Assembly (NCBI RefSeq): GCF_035953295.1
Contig: NZ_CP108370.1
Location: forward strand, 1,922,001 to 1,986,000
DNA length: 64,000 nt
Source: Streptomyces sp. NBC_01335
GTDB lineage: Bacteria > Actinomycetota > Actinomycetes > Streptomycetales > Streptomycetaceae
Direction of reading: 5' to 3'
The translations under genes were made by a program, and so were the position numbers. Shown here one piece after another: positions 36,170 to 45,001 of this stretch. The notes beneath the pieces were generated by a model. That model had not been told where the DNA came from, made no database searches, and worked only from the letters and a program-made list of their open reading frames with translations. How positions within the stretch are numbered: the stretch's first letter is position 1; the number at the start of each line of letters is the position of its first letter.

Positions 36170-38288
36170 GCTGAAGCGTTTCGGCAGGGGGAAGCTGCCG
36201 CGCGCCGCGCTCGCCGCACTCCTGCTGCTGCCCCTGCTGTACGGGGCCCTCTACCTCTGGTCCTTCTGGGACCCGTACGGGCATCTGGACCGGATTCCCG
36301 TCGCCCTGGTCGACGAGGACGAGGGGGCGGCGATCCCGGACGGAGGTGGCGAGGCGGAGGGGAACGGCAAGGCGCAGGGAAGCGGCAGGGCGGCGGCCGT
36401 GGACCGGCTCGCCGTCGGTGACGAGCTCACCGCCAAGCTCCTGGACTCCAAGACCTTCGCATGGCACCGGGTGGACGCCGCCGAGGCCCGGCGGGGCGTC
36501 GAGAACGGTACGTACTACCTCTCGCTCACCCTGCCCGCCGACCTCAGCCGGCGGGTCGCGTCGAGCGGCGGCGACTCCCCCGAGACCGGCGCGCTCCAGG
36601 TGCGCACCAACGACGCCAACAACTACATCGTCGGCCAGATCTCCAGGACGGTGTTCTCCGAGATCCGCGCGGCGGCTTCGGCCGAGGCCTCGCGCGGCTT
36701 CCTCGACCGGATCTTCATCGGCTTCTCGGACATCCACGACGCGACGGCGAAGGCCGCCGCCGGAGCGGACGACCTGCGGAGCGGCATCGCGACGGCCGAG
36801 CAGGGGTCGAAGGACCTCGCCGAGGGGCTCAAGGAGAGCAAGTCCGGCAGCGAGCGGCTCTCCGACGGCATCACCGCGCTCGACCGGGGCTCCGCCGACC
36901 TGCGGACCGGATCGCGGCAGGTGGCGGACGGCACCCAGCTCCTCGCCGACCAGGTCGACCGGATCGCGGACGGCCTGAGGCCGTTCCTGAAGGACGACGG
37001 CGAGTCCGTCGGCGACACCGCCCGGCTGGTCGCCGACGCCTCGCGGACCGTGCGGGAGAACCTCGGTGAACTGGTGAAGGCGGCGCCCGTCGCGGCCACC
37101 GCCGCGCACACCGCCGCCGACGACCTCACCGCCGTCCACGCGCAGCGGTGCGAGGAGGCGCCGCTGCCCGACCCGGCCGTCTGCGATCCGCTGGCGAAGG
37201 CGGTGACGGCGGCGGCCGGGGTCGCCGCCGTGGCCGACGACGTCAGCGCCCTGGTGAAGGACGAGGACGGCGATCTCGCCGTGCTGCGCACCCGGCTGAC
37301 GGTCCTGCAGCAGCGGGCGGAGGATCTCGCGGAGCACGCGCCGACGCTCGACGACGACCTGGAGTCGGCCGTGGCGAAGGTCGACGCCCTCAACGCGGGC
37401 GCGCGGCAGGTCGCCGAGGGCGCCGGGACCCTGCACTCCGGGCTGTCCACGGCGAAGTCCGGGGCCACCGCGCTGGACACCGGTGTCGGCGAGCTGAAGA
37501 CCGGCGCCCTGGGCCTGGACAGCGGGCTGCACCGGCTGAGCGACGGGGCCGCCACCCTGGCGGACGGGCTGAACGACGGCGTCGGCGAGATTCCGGACTA
37601 CGACGAGGCCGACCGCGACGCCCGGACCGGGGTGATGGCCGACCCGGTCCGCCTCGCCTCCTCGTCGCTCCACGCCGCTCCGAACTACGGCACCGGCTTC
37701 GCCCCGTACTTCATCCCGCTCTCCCTCTGGGTGGGCGCGATGGTGGCGTACATGCTGATGCAGCCGCTGAACCGGCGCGCCCTCGCGGCCGGTGCCTCCG
37801 CCCGCCGGACCGCGTTCGCGGGCTGGCTGCCGGTGGCCGCGACCGGTCTGGTGCAGGTCGCCGCGCTGATGTCCGTACTCCACTGGGGGCTGGGCCTGGA
37901 GATGGCGCACCCGGTGGCCACGGTCGGCTTCCTCGCCCTGGTGACCTGCTGCTTCGCGGCGATCGTGCAGTGGCTGAACGCCCGCTTCGGCGCGGCGGGA
38001 CGGATTCTGGTGCTGGCGCTGCTGATGCTCCAGCTGACCTCGGCCGGCGGTACCTACCCCGTGCGGACCAGCCCCGGCTTCTTCGAGGCGGTCCACCCCT
38101 GGCTGCCGATGAGCTGGGTCGTCGACGCGCTGCGCCGGCTGATCACCGGCGGCGGGTCCGGGCCCGTCTGGCAGGGCTGCGCGGTGCTGGCGGCCTTCAC
38201 GGCCGGGGCCCTCGCGCTGACCGCCGTCGCCGCCCGGCGCAGGCAGGTGTGGACCCTGGAGCGGCTGCACCCGGAGCTGAGTCTGTGA
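36141..38288 (+). CDS. YhgE/Pip-domain membrane protein
   Basis: The 715-residue protein has an N-terminal membrane helix (about residues 15-40), a long extracytoplasmic region with coiled-coil and alanine-rich heptads (about 200-490, resembling phage-infection protein and MmpL-type stalks), and about five C-terminal helices (about 515-705). The YhgE/Pip family includes the lactococcal phage receptor Pip and type VII secretion protein EsaA; the role here is unknown. ATG 36141 has GGAGG six bases upstream. The neighbouring ATPase-like protein suggests an export-like complex, which is inference. Confidence 0.92.
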   Translation: MRATGLARLELKRFGRGKLPRAALAALLLLPLLYGALYLWSFWDPYGHLDRIPVALVDEDEGAAIPDGGGEAEGNGKAQGSGRAAAVDRLAVGDELTAKLLDSKTFAWHRVDAAEARRGVENGTYYLSLTLPADLSRRVASSGGDSPETGALQVRTNDANNYIVGQISRTVFSEIRAAASAEASRGFLDRIFIGFSDIHDATAKAAAGADDLRSGIATAEQGSKDLAEGLKESKSGSERLSDGITALDRGSADLRTGSRQVADGTQLLADQVDRIADGLRPFLKDDGESVGDTARLVADASRTVRENLGELVKAAPVAATAAHTAADDLTAVHAQRCEEAPLPDPAVCDPLAKAVTAAAGVAAVADDVSALVKDEDGDLAVLRTRLTVLQQRAEDLAEHAPTLDDDLESAVAKVDALNAGARQVAEGAGTLHSGLSTAKSGATALDTGVGELKTGALGLDSGLHRLSDGAATLADGLNDGVGEIPDYDEADRDARTGVMADPVRLASSSLHAAPNYGTGFAPYFIPLSLWVGAMVAYMLMQPLNRRALAAGASARRTAFAGWLPVAATGLVQVAALMSVLHWGLGLEMAHPVATVGFLALVTCCFAAIVQWLNARFGAAGRILVLALLMLQLTSAGGTYPVRTSPGFFEAVHPWLPMSWVVDALRRLITGGGSGPVWQGCAVLAAFTAGALALTAVAARRRQVWTLERLHPELSL

Positions 38289-38343
38289 GCGCGCTCGGGG
38301 CGAACGGGCTCGGAGCACCGGCGGACCTGTGAGAATCGACCTC

Positions 38344-38955
38344 ATGGAAAGCAGTGGCACCACGCGCCGCCAGGCGACCCGGCAGAAGCTCTACGAGGCG
38401 GCCGTGACCCTCATCGCCGAGAAGGGCTTCTCGGCGACCACGGTGGACGAGATCGCCGAGCGGGCCGGTGTGGCCAAGGGCACGGTGTACTACAACTTCA
38501 AGAGCAAGACCGAGCTCTTCGAGGAGCTGCTGCGGCACGGCGTCGGCCTGCTGACGGCGGCGCTGCGGTCGGCGGCCGAGGAGACCGCAGCGCGCGGCGG
38601 GACCCGGGTTGCCGCGCTGGACGCGATGATCCGGGCCGGGCTGGCCTTCATCGACCGTTACCCGGCCTTCACCCAGCTGTACGTGGCCGAGCTCTGGCGC
38701 ACCAACCGGGCCTGGCAGTCGACCCTCCTGGTGGTGCGCCAGGAGGCGGTCGCCGTGGTGGAGGACGAGCTGCGGGCGGGGGTGGAGAACGGCGAGCTGA
38801 GCTCGGAGATCGACATCCCGCTGACCGCCGCCGCACTGGTCGGGATGGTGCTGGTGGCGGCGCTGGACTGGCAGGCGTTCCAGCCCGAGCGCTCGCTCGA
38901 CGAGGTCCACTCGGCGCTGTCGCTGCTGCTGCACGGCCGGGTCAGCGGGCGCTGA
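38344..38955 (+). CDS. TetR-family transcriptional regulator
   Basis: The 203-residue protein has an N-terminal TetR helix-turn-helix (about residues 12-58, ATTVDEIAERAGVAKGTVYYNF written in parts: TVDEIAERAGVAKG, TVYYNFKSKTELF). The C-terminal ligand domain is all helical. It lies 55 bases after the YhgE gene and probably represses the ABC/YhgE/TetR unit through the palindrome at 35325-35338. ATG 38344 is used; a GTG at 38329 is the alternative, and neither has a strong ribosome-binding site. The ligand is unknown. Confidence 0.9.
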   Translation: MESSGTTRRQATRQKLYEAAVTLIAEKGFSATTVDEIAERAGVAKGTVYYNFKSKTELFEELLRHGVGLLTAALRSAAEETAARGGTRVAALDAMIRAGLAFIDRYPAFTQLYVAELWRTNRAWQSTLLVVRQEAVAVVEDELRAGVENGELSSEIDIPLTAAALVGMVLVAALDWQAFQPERSLDEVHSALSLLLHGRVSGR

Positions 38956-38990
38956 CGGGCCGGTACCAGCACGGCGACCGGTACGGAGAA

Positions 38991-39042
38991 GACGCCGGTC
39001 CGGTGGAGTTCGATCCCCCTCGAACTCCACCGGACCGGCGTC
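38991..39042 (+). terminator. Terminator of the ABC/YhgE/TetR unit
   Basis: A perfect 23-base-pair stem (38991-39013 with 39020-39042) with a six-base loop lies 35 bases after the TetR stop codon, one of the longest perfect stems in the window. Confidence 0.85.
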
Positions 39043-39303
39043 CTGCGTACTGCCGGAGGAGCCGTCCCCCGTGGCCCCGGTCTCCCGTGGCCTGCGACTC
39101 CTCCGTCGTGCGCCCCCGTTGCGTCGGAGATACGGACCGTCCGCCGCCCCGTGCCGGCGATCCGGACACCGTGCCCCTTCCGTGCCCCCCACTCTTCCGT
39201 CCCAGCGGGTGGCGGCCCATCCGCGTGCCTACTCATCCGCGCCCCTAGGTACACGTACTCAGGCCTGTGTGCGAGAGCCCACCCGCCGCCGTCGCCGGCT
39301 GGC

Positions 39304-39309
39304 TACGAT
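39304..39309 (+). promoter_or_regulatory. -10 box of a probable leaderless transcript (DUF4126 gene)
   Basis: TACGAT ends seven bases before GTG 39317; no ribosome-binding site is present. Confidence 0.5.
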
Positions 39310-39316
39310 CGCCTCC

Positions 39317-39934
39317 GTGTCCGTACTCCCCTTGGTCTTCACCAGCGGCTGGGCGAGCGGGATCAACGCCTACGCGGTGGTCCTGCTCCTCGGCGTCTTC
39401 GGCGCGACCGGCCTCACCGACGAGGTCCCCGCGTCCCTCCAGCGCACCGACGTCCTCGTGGTGGCCGCGCTGCTCTTCCTCCTGGAGGCGGTGGCGGACA
39501 AGATCCCGTACCTGGACACCACCTGGGACGCGGTGCACACGGTGGTCAGGCCGGTATCGGGGGCGGTCGTCGCCGCGCTGCTCGCGGGCGACTCCGGTTC
39601 GCTGCCCGAGCTGGCGGCGGGCGCTGTCGGCGGTTCGACGGCGCTGGTGAGCCATCTGGTCAAGGCCGGTACGCGGATGGCGGTCAACTCCTCCCCCGAG
39701 CCGTTCTCCAACGTCGTGGTCAGCACGGCGGAGGACCTGGGCGTGGCCGGGATCATCACCTTCGCGATATTCCATCCGGTGGCGGCGGCCTCCGTCGCGG
39801 CGGTGCTGCTGGTGCTCGGGCTGCTGGCACTCTGCCTGCTCGCCTCCCGCATCCGCCGCTTCCTCCGCCGCCGGGCGCAGCGGCGCCAGGAGCGGGCGAT
39901 GGCCGGGGCCGGCCGGCACTGGCCCTACGACTGA
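39317..39934 (+). CDS. DUF4126 membrane protein
   Basis: The 205-residue protein starts VSVLPLVFTSGWASGINAYA, with a hydrophobic N-terminus and about four membrane segments. It contains the DUF4126 pattern GINAY...LLLGVFG and ends in a basic Arg/Gln tail. Function is unknown. The GTG at 39317 is selected because homology-like membrane sequence starts there and a -10 hexamer sits seven bases before it. The longer upstream frame has random composition. Confidence 0.88.
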   Translation: MSVLPLVFTSGWASGINAYAVVLLLGVFGATGLTDEVPASLQRTDVLVVAALLFLLEAVADKIPYLDTTWDAVHTVVRPVSGAVVAALLAGDSGSLPELAAGAVGGSTALVSHLVKAGTRMAVNSSPEPFSNVVVSTAEDLGVAGIITFAIFHPVAAASVAAVLLVLGLLALCLLASRIRRFLRRRAQRRQERAMAGAGRHWPYD

Positions 39935-39954
39935 CGGCCCGAGGCTGACGGGCG

Positions 39955-40022
39955 TCCGCCCCAAAAGGTGGGTCCGGCCCGCAGGGTGGGTCCGCCCCAA
40001 AGGGCAGGTCCGGCCCGCAGGG
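39955..40022. repeat. Two-copy 32-base direct repeat, 36-base spacing
   Basis: 39955-39986 and 39991-40022 match with a few differences. They lie between the DUF4126 stop and the next gene's promoter. Confidence 0.8.
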
Positions 40023-40049
40023 GGTGGGAGCCCTCCCGCCGGGGCTCGA

Positions 40050-40055
40050 TAAAGT
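40050..40055 (+). promoter_or_regulatory. -10 box of a probable leaderless transcript (flavoprotein gene)
   Basis: TAAAGT ends seven bases before ATG 40063; no Shine-Dalgarno sequence is seen. Confidence 0.55.
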
Positions 40056-40062
40056 CACCGGC

Positions 40063-41574
40063 ATGGCACGAATTGCGGTGATCGGCGCCGGGACGGGCGC
40101 CATGGCGGCGGCTGCCCGGCTCGCGGTGGCAGGCCACCGGGTGACGGTGTACGAGCGGTCGGACACGTACGGCGGCTCGCTGGGGCGGCACGAGCGGGAC
40201 GGCTTCGTCTTCGACACCGGTCCGGCGCTGCTGCATCTGCCGGCCGTGCAGCGCGACCTCTTCGTCAAGACCGGCAAGGAGTCCCTGGAGCAGCGGGTGA
40301 CGCTGAGCCAGGTCGATCCGGCGAGCCATCACGTCTTCGCGGACGGCACCCGGGTCTCGCTTCCCAACGCCTCCCGGGCCGGGGTGGTCGCCGCCTTGGA
40401 CGGGGCGCTCGGCGGGGGTGCGGGGGCCCGGTGGGGCGCGTTCCTCGACCGGGCCCGGGACGCCTGGGACCGCTCGCGGCGGCCGCTGCTGGAGGAGCCG
40501 CTGCGGCCGGACTGGCAGGTGCTCGGCCGTGACCCGTACCCGGCCGTGCGGACCCGCCGGCTGCTGCGCGGCGCGCGGCGGGCCGCCACCCTGGCCGAGG
40601 TCGGCGCGTGGGAGCTGGCCGATCCCCGGCTGGCCGCCCTGCTGGACGGCTACGCCCTGGCGTACGGCCTCGACCCGCGCGAGGCCCCGGCGAGCGCCGC
40701 GCTGCTGCCGTACATGGAGGAGACCTTCGGCACCTGGTACGTGGCGGGCGGGATGCGGGCGCTGGCCGACGCGCTGTACGAGCGGTGCCTGGCGCGGCGG
40801 GTGGAGTTCGTGTTCGGGGCGGAGGTGGTCGGGGTCGTGGAGAAGGACGGCCGGGCGGCCGGGGTGGAGCTGGCGGACGGTACGCCGGCCGAGGCCGACC
40901 ACGTGGTGCTGGGCGTACGCCCCGGCCCCGGGCTTGCGCCGGGGGCGTCGGCCGCGGGGGACGTACCGGTGCAGCCGCACCCCGGGGCGGGGCCGCTGCC
41001 GGGCCGGTTCACGGTGATGCTCTCGCTGCGCGGCGGCCGGGACGCCGGGGCCCCGCACCGGACGGTGGTGCACGCCCCGGACGGTGCGGCGGAGCAGGCG
41101 GCACTCTTCGGGGGGCGGCTCGCCGAGGTGCCCACGGTCACCGTGCTGCGGCCCGACGACCCGGCGACCCGGCCGGACGAGGACCACGAGGCGGTGACGC
41201 TGGTGGCCACGGTCGCCCCGCACGGCCCGGTGGTCTGGAACGACCCCGCCCTGCGCGAGCGGTACACCGCGACGGTGGTCGCCGCCGCCGAAAAGGCGGT
41301 ACCGGGTCTGCGCGGGCGGGTCCTCGACACCGAGGTGCGCACCCCCGCCGAGACGGAGGCGCAGACGGGAGCGCCCGGCGGTTCGGTGCCGCCACCCGCG
41401 CTGGCGGGGGCGGCGGGGGCCCGGCTGCACGCGGCCAACCGCACCTGGCTGCCGGGGCTCTATCTGGCGGGCGGCTGGTCGCACCCCGGGGGCGGCCTGG
41501 CGCACGCGGGGATGTCGGGCGCCCTGGTCGCCGGGCTGATCGTGGAGGGCGACGGTTTCCAGGGCTCCCGGTGA
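40063..41574 (+). CDS. FAD-dependent oxidoreductase, phytoene-desaturase/amine-oxidase-like
   Basis: The 503-residue protein has an N-terminal FAD loop (VIGAGTGAMAAAARL) followed by YERSDTYGGSLG. It ends with a conserved FAD-contact segment (GLYLAGGWSHPGGGLAHAGMSG). This is the fold of carotenoid desaturases and isomerases such as CrtI. No carotenoid gene is nearby, so the substrate is unknown. It appears monocistronic, ending at a shared bidirectional hairpin. The start is supported by the -10 hexamer seven bases upstream. Confidence 0.87.
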   Translation: MARIAVIGAGTGAMAAAARLAVAGHRVTVYERSDTYGGSLGRHERDGFVFDTGPALLHLPAVQRDLFVKTGKESLEQRVTLSQVDPASHHVFADGTRVSLPNASRAGVVAALDGALGGGAGARWGAFLDRARDAWDRSRRPLLEEPLRPDWQVLGRDPYPAVRTRRLLRGARRAATLAEVGAWELADPRLAALLDGYALAYGLDPREAPASAALLPYMEETFGTWYVAGGMRALADALYERCLARRVEFVFGAEVVGVVEKDGRAAGVELADGTPAEADHVVLGVRPGPGLAPGASAAGDVPVQPHPGAGPLPGRFTVMLSLRGGRDAGAPHRTVVHAPDGAAEQAALFGGRLAEVPTVTVLRPDDPATRPDEDHEAVTLVATVAPHGPVVWNDPALRERYTATVVAAAEKAVPGLRGRVLDTEVRTPAETEAQTGAPGGSVPPPALAGAAGARLHAANRTWLPGLYLAGGWSHPGGGLAHAGMSGALVAGLIVEGDGFQGSR

Positions 41575-41632
41575 GCCGGAGCCGCGAGCCGCGAGCTCCG
41601 AACCTTGAGCCGTGAGCACTGAGCCCTGACAC

Positions 41633-41680
41633 GACGACAGCGGCGCGTCCCCTCCCGCGAGGGGGCGCGCCGCTGTCGTC
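41633..41680. terminator. Bidirectional 21-bp terminator hairpin
   Basis: A stem of 15 perfect pairs (41633-41647 with 41666-41680) continues inward for about six more. It lies between the converging flavoprotein and tyrosine-rich membrane protein genes, five bases from the latter's stop codon. Confidence 0.85.
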
Positions 41681-41684
41681 GGCC

Positions 41685-42635
41685 TCAGTAGCGGTACTGC
41701 TCGTTCTGGCCGGGGTCGTGGCCGGTGCCGTTGCCGTATCCGTCGTCACCGGCCGGGTAGCCGCTGCCGTACGGAGCGGGCGTGCCCTGCGGGTACTGCT
41801 CGCCCTCGCGCTGCTGCGGCACCCAGACACCGCCCGGCGGGGTGTCGGCGGAGTACGGCTGGGCGGTGTACGGCTCGCTGTACTGCTGCTGGTTCGGGTA
41901 GCCGTCGTACCCGCTCGCCCCGGGGTCGTAGCCGGTGCTGTTGCCGTAGGCGTCGTAGGACGCGTACGACCCGGCGGCCGTGCCGCCCGTACCGATGTAC
42001 GGGTCGGAGTACGCCGCATAGCTGTGCTGGTCGGTGCCGTAGGCGTACCCGCCGTCGTACGAGGGGTTCTGCGCGGGCTCGCCGTAGCCGCCGTACGGGT
42101 CGTGGGCGGCGAACTGGGGCTGGGCACCGGCCGGTTGCGGCTCCTGCTGGTACTGCTCCTGGTACTCCTGGTCGCCGCTCGGCTGGGCGTACGGGCTCGT
42201 GCTCGGGCTGTACACGCCGTACTGGCCGGTCTCCTCCGGCATGGGCTCCGGCTCGTACACGGCGGCCTGTTCGTCCCGCGCGGGCGCGGCCGGTTCCTCG
42301 TACTCCAGGTCGGAGACCTCGAGGACGGGCTCCTCCTTGGCGGGGCGCCGTTCGCCGCGGCGACGGCGGCTGGCCCCGGGGCTGCCCCCTATGGCCCACC
42401 CGGTGGAGAAGCCCCGCCGGAAGGAGAGCGTCACGTAGGTCTGGCCCACCGCGAAGGCGATCGCGCCCGCGACGATGACCAGCACGGACGGGATCAGGAC
42501 GCCGAGCACCACGCAGAGGAATCCGGAGAAGGCGAGAAGCCTCCAGCGCAGCCGTGCCTTGTACTGCAGCAGCACCTCACCCAGCAGCCACAACGCCACC
42601 ACGCCGAAAGCGATGTAGAGGACCGTCCAGCCCAC
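41685..42635 (-). CDS. Membrane protein with long Tyr/Gln/Gly-rich low-complexity tail
   Basis: The 316-residue protein has two or three N-terminal membrane helices (about residues 3-23 and 32-68) and a basic segment (ASRRRRGERRP). A tail of about 200 residues follows, dominated by Tyr, Gln, Gly, Ser, Pro and Glu, such as DPYGGYGEP and YSEPYTAQPY. The composition is like proteins that phase-separate or form prion-like assemblies. I do not recognise the family. The start is GTG 42635 with GGTGGGG upstream. It is the next gene after metF on the same strand, 54 bases away. Confidence 0.8.
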   Translation of the reverse strand: MGWTVLYIAFGVVALWLLGEVLLQYKARLRWRLLAFSGFLCVVLGVLIPSVLVIVAGAIAFAVGQTYVTLSFRRGFSTGWAIGGSPGASRRRRGERRPAKEEPVLEVSDLEYEEPAAPARDEQAAVYEPEPMPEETGQYGVYSPSTSPYAQPSGDQEYQEQYQQEPQPAGAQPQFAAHDPYGGYGEPAQNPSYDGGYAYGTDQHSYAAYSDPYIGTGGTAAGSYASYDAYGNSTGYDPGASGYDGYPNQQQYSEPYTAQPYSADTPPGGVWVPQQREGEQYPQGTPAPYGSGYPAGDDGYGNGTGHDPGQNEQYRY

Positions 42636-42689
42636 GCCCGCCCCACCTTCTACGGCCGCCGCCGCCGGATCGGGGGCGGGTACGGCCGG

Positions 42690-43607
42690 TCACGACTGCT
42701 TGTGCAGTCCGAGATTTTCGTAGATTTCGAGCGTTGCCGTCGAGTTGTTGAGCGTGATGAAGTGAAGTCCGGGCACACCTTCGGACAGCAGCTTCGCGCA
42801 GAACTCCGTTGCGAACTCGATGCCAATGGAGCGTACAGCGGCCGGATCGTCCTTGACGGCGTGGATGCGTTCTTCGAGGGCCCGGGGCACGGCCGCGTTG
42901 CTCAGCTGGGGAAAGCGTTCGAGCTGCTTGACGCTGGTGACCGGCATGACCTCGGGAATGATGGGCGTATCGCAACCCGCGGCGACCACGCGGTCACGCA
43001 TCCGGAGATAGTCGTCGGGTTCGAAGAACATCTGGGTGATGGCGTAGTCGGCACCGGCCCGGCATTTGTCCACGAAGTGGCGGGTGTCCGCTTCCCAGTC
43101 GGTCGACCTGGGGTGCATTTCGGGAAACGCGGCGACGCCCACGCAGAAATCGCCGGACTCCTTGATGAGCCGCACCAGGTCGGCGGCGTACCGGACGCCC
43201 TCCGGGTGCTCGACCCACTCGCCCATCGGGTCGCCCGGCGGGTCTCCGCGCACCGCGAGGATGTTCCTGATCCCGGCGTCGGCGTACTGGCCGATCATGT
43301 TGCGCAGCTCCGCGACGGAGTGGTTGACCGCGGTGAGGTGCGCGACGGGGGTGAGCGTGCTGTCGGCCGCGATCTGCTGGGTCGCCCGGACCGTGCCCGC
43401 CCGGGTGGATCCTCCGGCTCCGTACGTCACGGAGACGAAGCTGGGGCCCACGGCCTCGACCCGGCGCAGCGCGTTCCAGAGGTTCCGCTCGCCCTTCTCG
43501 GTCTTGGGTGCCCAGAACTCGAAGGAGTACGACGTCTTGCCGGACGCGAGCAGCTCACGCACGGTGCGTGCGCGGTCCGTCCGGGTGGAGGAGGTGCCAA
43601 GGGCCAT
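42690..43607 (-). CDS. metF: 5,10-methylenetetrahydrofolate reductase
   Basis: MetF reduces methylene-THF to methyl-THF for methionine synthesis, using FAD. The 305-residue barrel protein has the family sequences [23 protein letters not shown] and [21 protein letters not shown] binds substrate or cofactor, and [14 protein letters not shown] and GIEFATE come near the end. The ATG at 43607 has no ribosome-binding site but TAACCT lies six bases upstream, so a leaderless mRNA is likely. A 12-base palindrome lies about 45 bases upstream. Confidence 0.96.
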   Translation of the reverse strand: MALGTSSTRTDRARTVRELLASGKTSYSFEFWAPKTEKGERNLWNALRRVEAVGPSFVSVTYGAGGSTRAGTVRATQQIAADSTLTPVAHLTAVNHSVAELRNMIGQYADAGIRNILAVRGDPPGDPMGEWVEHPEGVRYAADLVRLIKESGDFCVGVAAFPEMHPRSTDWEADTRHFVDKCRAGADYAITQMFFEPDDYLRMRDRVVAAGCDTPIIPEVMPVTSVKQLERFPQLSNAAVPRALEERIHAVKDDPAAVRSIGIEFATEFCAKLLSEGVPGLHFITLNNSTATLEIYENLGLHKQS

Positions 43608-43613
43608 ACCGCG

Positions 43614-43619
43614 AGGTTA
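43614..43619 (-). promoter_or_regulatory. -10 box of probable leaderless metF transcript
   Basis: TAACCT (minus strand) ends six bases before the metF ATG; TTGGGG sits 17 bases further upstream as a weak -35. Confidence 0.55.
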
Positions 43620-43650
43620 ACCAGGGTGTGGCCGTCCCCCAACCAGAGCG

Positions 43651-43662
43651 GGACATATGTCC
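43651..43662. promoter_or_regulatory. 12-base palindrome upstream of metF
   Basis: GGACATATGTCC is a perfect palindrome just upstream of the presumed metF -35 element. It could be an operator. I cannot assign a regulator. Confidence 0.4.
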
Positions 43663-43777
43663 GTATTGCAGTGAATACTGTCCACGCCTCGGACAGCGCG
43701 CTCCCGCCCGGTGCTCCGGCCCCCGGCGCGGGTCCGCCGCACGGGTGACGACGGGCGGGTGTCGACGGGGCGGGGGG

Positions 43778-44422
43778 TCAGCGCTCGCGGACGCGCTTCG
43801 CCAGGGCGGCCGCAGCCCCGGCCGGGTCGTCGGCCTCGGTGATCGCGCGGACCACCACGACGCGCCGGGCGCCGGCGTCCAGCACCTCGTCGAGATTGCC
43901 CGCGTCGATGCCTCCGATGGCGAACCACGGGCGGGGGGTGTCCAGGGAGGCGGCGTACCGCACCAGGCCGAGGCCGGGGGCGTGGCGGCCGGGCTTGGTC
44001 GGGGTGGGCCAGCAGGGGCCGGTGCAGAAGTAGTCGACGCCGGGCTGCGCGGCGGCCGCGTCCACCTCCGACTCGGCGTGCGTGGAGCGGCCGATCAGCG
44101 GGGTGTCGCCGATGATCGCGCGGGCGGCGGGGACCGGCAGGTCGCCCTGGCCGAGGTGGAGCACGTCGGCGCCGACGGCGTGGGCGACGTCCGCGCGGTC
44201 GTTGACGGCGAGGAGCCTGCCGTGGCGTGCGCAGGCCTCCGCGAACACCTGGAGGTGCTCCAGCTCTTCGGCGGCCTCCATGCCCTTGTCCCGCAGCTGG
44301 ACGATGTCGACTCCGGAGGAGAGCACGGCGTCGAGGAATTCGGGGAGGTCGCCCTGCCGCCTGCGGGCGTCCGTGCACAGGTAGAGACGGGCGTCGGCGA
44401 GCAGGTGGCGCGGCGTGGACAT
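43778..44422 (-). CDS. thiE: Thiamine-phosphate synthase
   Basis: ThiE joins HMP-pyrophosphate and carboxythiazole phosphate to make thiamine phosphate. The 214-residue barrel protein has [38 protein letters not shown] and [31 protein letters not shown] comes near the end. It lies apart from thiOSG, on the opposite strand, and no riboswitch is seen before it. The ATG at 44422 has only a weak GGGGGA upstream. Confidence 0.95.
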   Translation of the reverse strand: MSTPRHLLADARLYLCTDARRRQGDLPEFLDAVLSSGVDIVQLRDKGMEAAEELEHLQVFAEACARHGRLLAVNDRADVAHAVGADVLHLGQGDLPVPAARAIIGDTPLIGRSTHAESEVDAAAAQPGVDYFCTGPCWPTPTKPGRHAPGLGLVRYAASLDTPRPWFAIGGIDAGNLDEVLDAGARRVVVVRAITEADDPAGAAAALAKRVRER

Positions 44423-44451
44423 GAAGGAGTTCCCCCGTGGGTCACCGCGGG

Positions 44452-44478
44452 CGCGGGCCGTGGAGTGCACGGCCCGCG
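44452..44478 (-). terminator. Terminator between the Rv2175c-type gene and thiE
   Basis: A perfect 11-base-pair stem (44452-44462 with 44468-44478) with a five-base loop follows the Rv2175c-type stop codon by 22 bases on the minus strand. Confidence 0.65.
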
Positions 44479-44500
44479 ACCACGTGTGCGGTCGTCTCGG

Positions 44501-44866
44501 TCAGACGGCGAGCGCCTGGGCGCGGCGCTTCACCTCCGTCCCGCGATTCTCGCTCAGCGCCTGCGCGGGGGTTCCCGGCAGGGTCGGGTCGGGGGTGAAG
44601 AGCCAGTCCAGCATCTCTTCGTCGGAATAGCCGTCGTCCCTCAGGAGCGTCAGGGTCCCCGCGAGGCCCTTGACCACCTTGTCGCCGTCGATGAAGGCGG
44701 CAGGCACCTGGAGCGTCCGGTTCTCACCGCGGCGCACCGCGATCAGCTGGCCTTCCTTCACCAGCTGCCGCACGCGCGTCACCTGGACATCGAGGAGTTC
44801 CGCGATGTCGGGGAGGTGGAGCCAGGCAGGGACGAGAGCATCGATCTTTGCGTCAATCTCGGTCAC
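44501..44866 (-). CDS. Rv2175c-family DNA-binding protein
   Basis: The 121-residue protein has an N-terminal winged or excisionase-like helix-turn-helix (about residues 15-55, LPDIAELLDVQVTRVRQLVKEG) and the C-terminal pattern GYSDEEMLDWLFTPDPTLPGTPAQAL. This is characteristic of the mycobacterial Rv2175c family. Rv2175c is a DNA-binding substrate of the Ser/Thr kinase PknL. Here a PASTA kinase lies about 4 kb away, so phosphorylation by it is a testable idea. GTG 44866 is used; the upstream region has no clear ribosome-binding site. Confidence 0.88.
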   Translation of the reverse strand: MTEIDAKIDALVPAWLHLPDIAELLDVQVTRVRQLVKEGQLIAVRRGENRTLQVPAAFIDGDKVVKGLAGTLTLLRDDGYSDEEMLDWLFTPDPTLPGTPAQALSENRGTEVKRRAQALAV

Positions 44867-45001
44867 GAGGACAAGCGTGCCATCTGGGACCGACAGCCGG
44901 AAGCCGGGCCGACCGTACGGACCACGTCAGGACGGCGTCCGCGCAGGTCGCGCGGGGGTCGGACGGGCCCGTGAGGGCGCGCGCGAGCGGCGCCCCGGGG
45001 T

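Larger units (their letters stand above)
38956..39316. other. Intergenic region between TetR gene and DUF4126 gene
   Basis: Apart from the 23-base-pair terminator and the -10-like TACGAT at 39304-39309, I see nothing in this 361-base stretch. Open frames there lack coding character. Confidence 0.5.

Noticed and set aside
35847..38363. An 838-codon minus-strand open frame over the YhgE gene
   Set aside because: No domain or membrane pattern; the plus-strand protein matches YhgE/Pip with correct helices and start signals.
39071..39316. Extended N-terminus of the DUF4126 protein (ATG 39071)
   Set aside because: The extra 82 residues are Arg/Pro-rich and lack membrane or domain character; the -10 box seven bases before GTG 39317 supports the shorter form.
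43620..43700. SAM or cobalamin riboswitch before metF
   Set aside because: The start codon follows the -10 box by six bases, so there is no leader RNA, and no conserved riboswitch core is visible.
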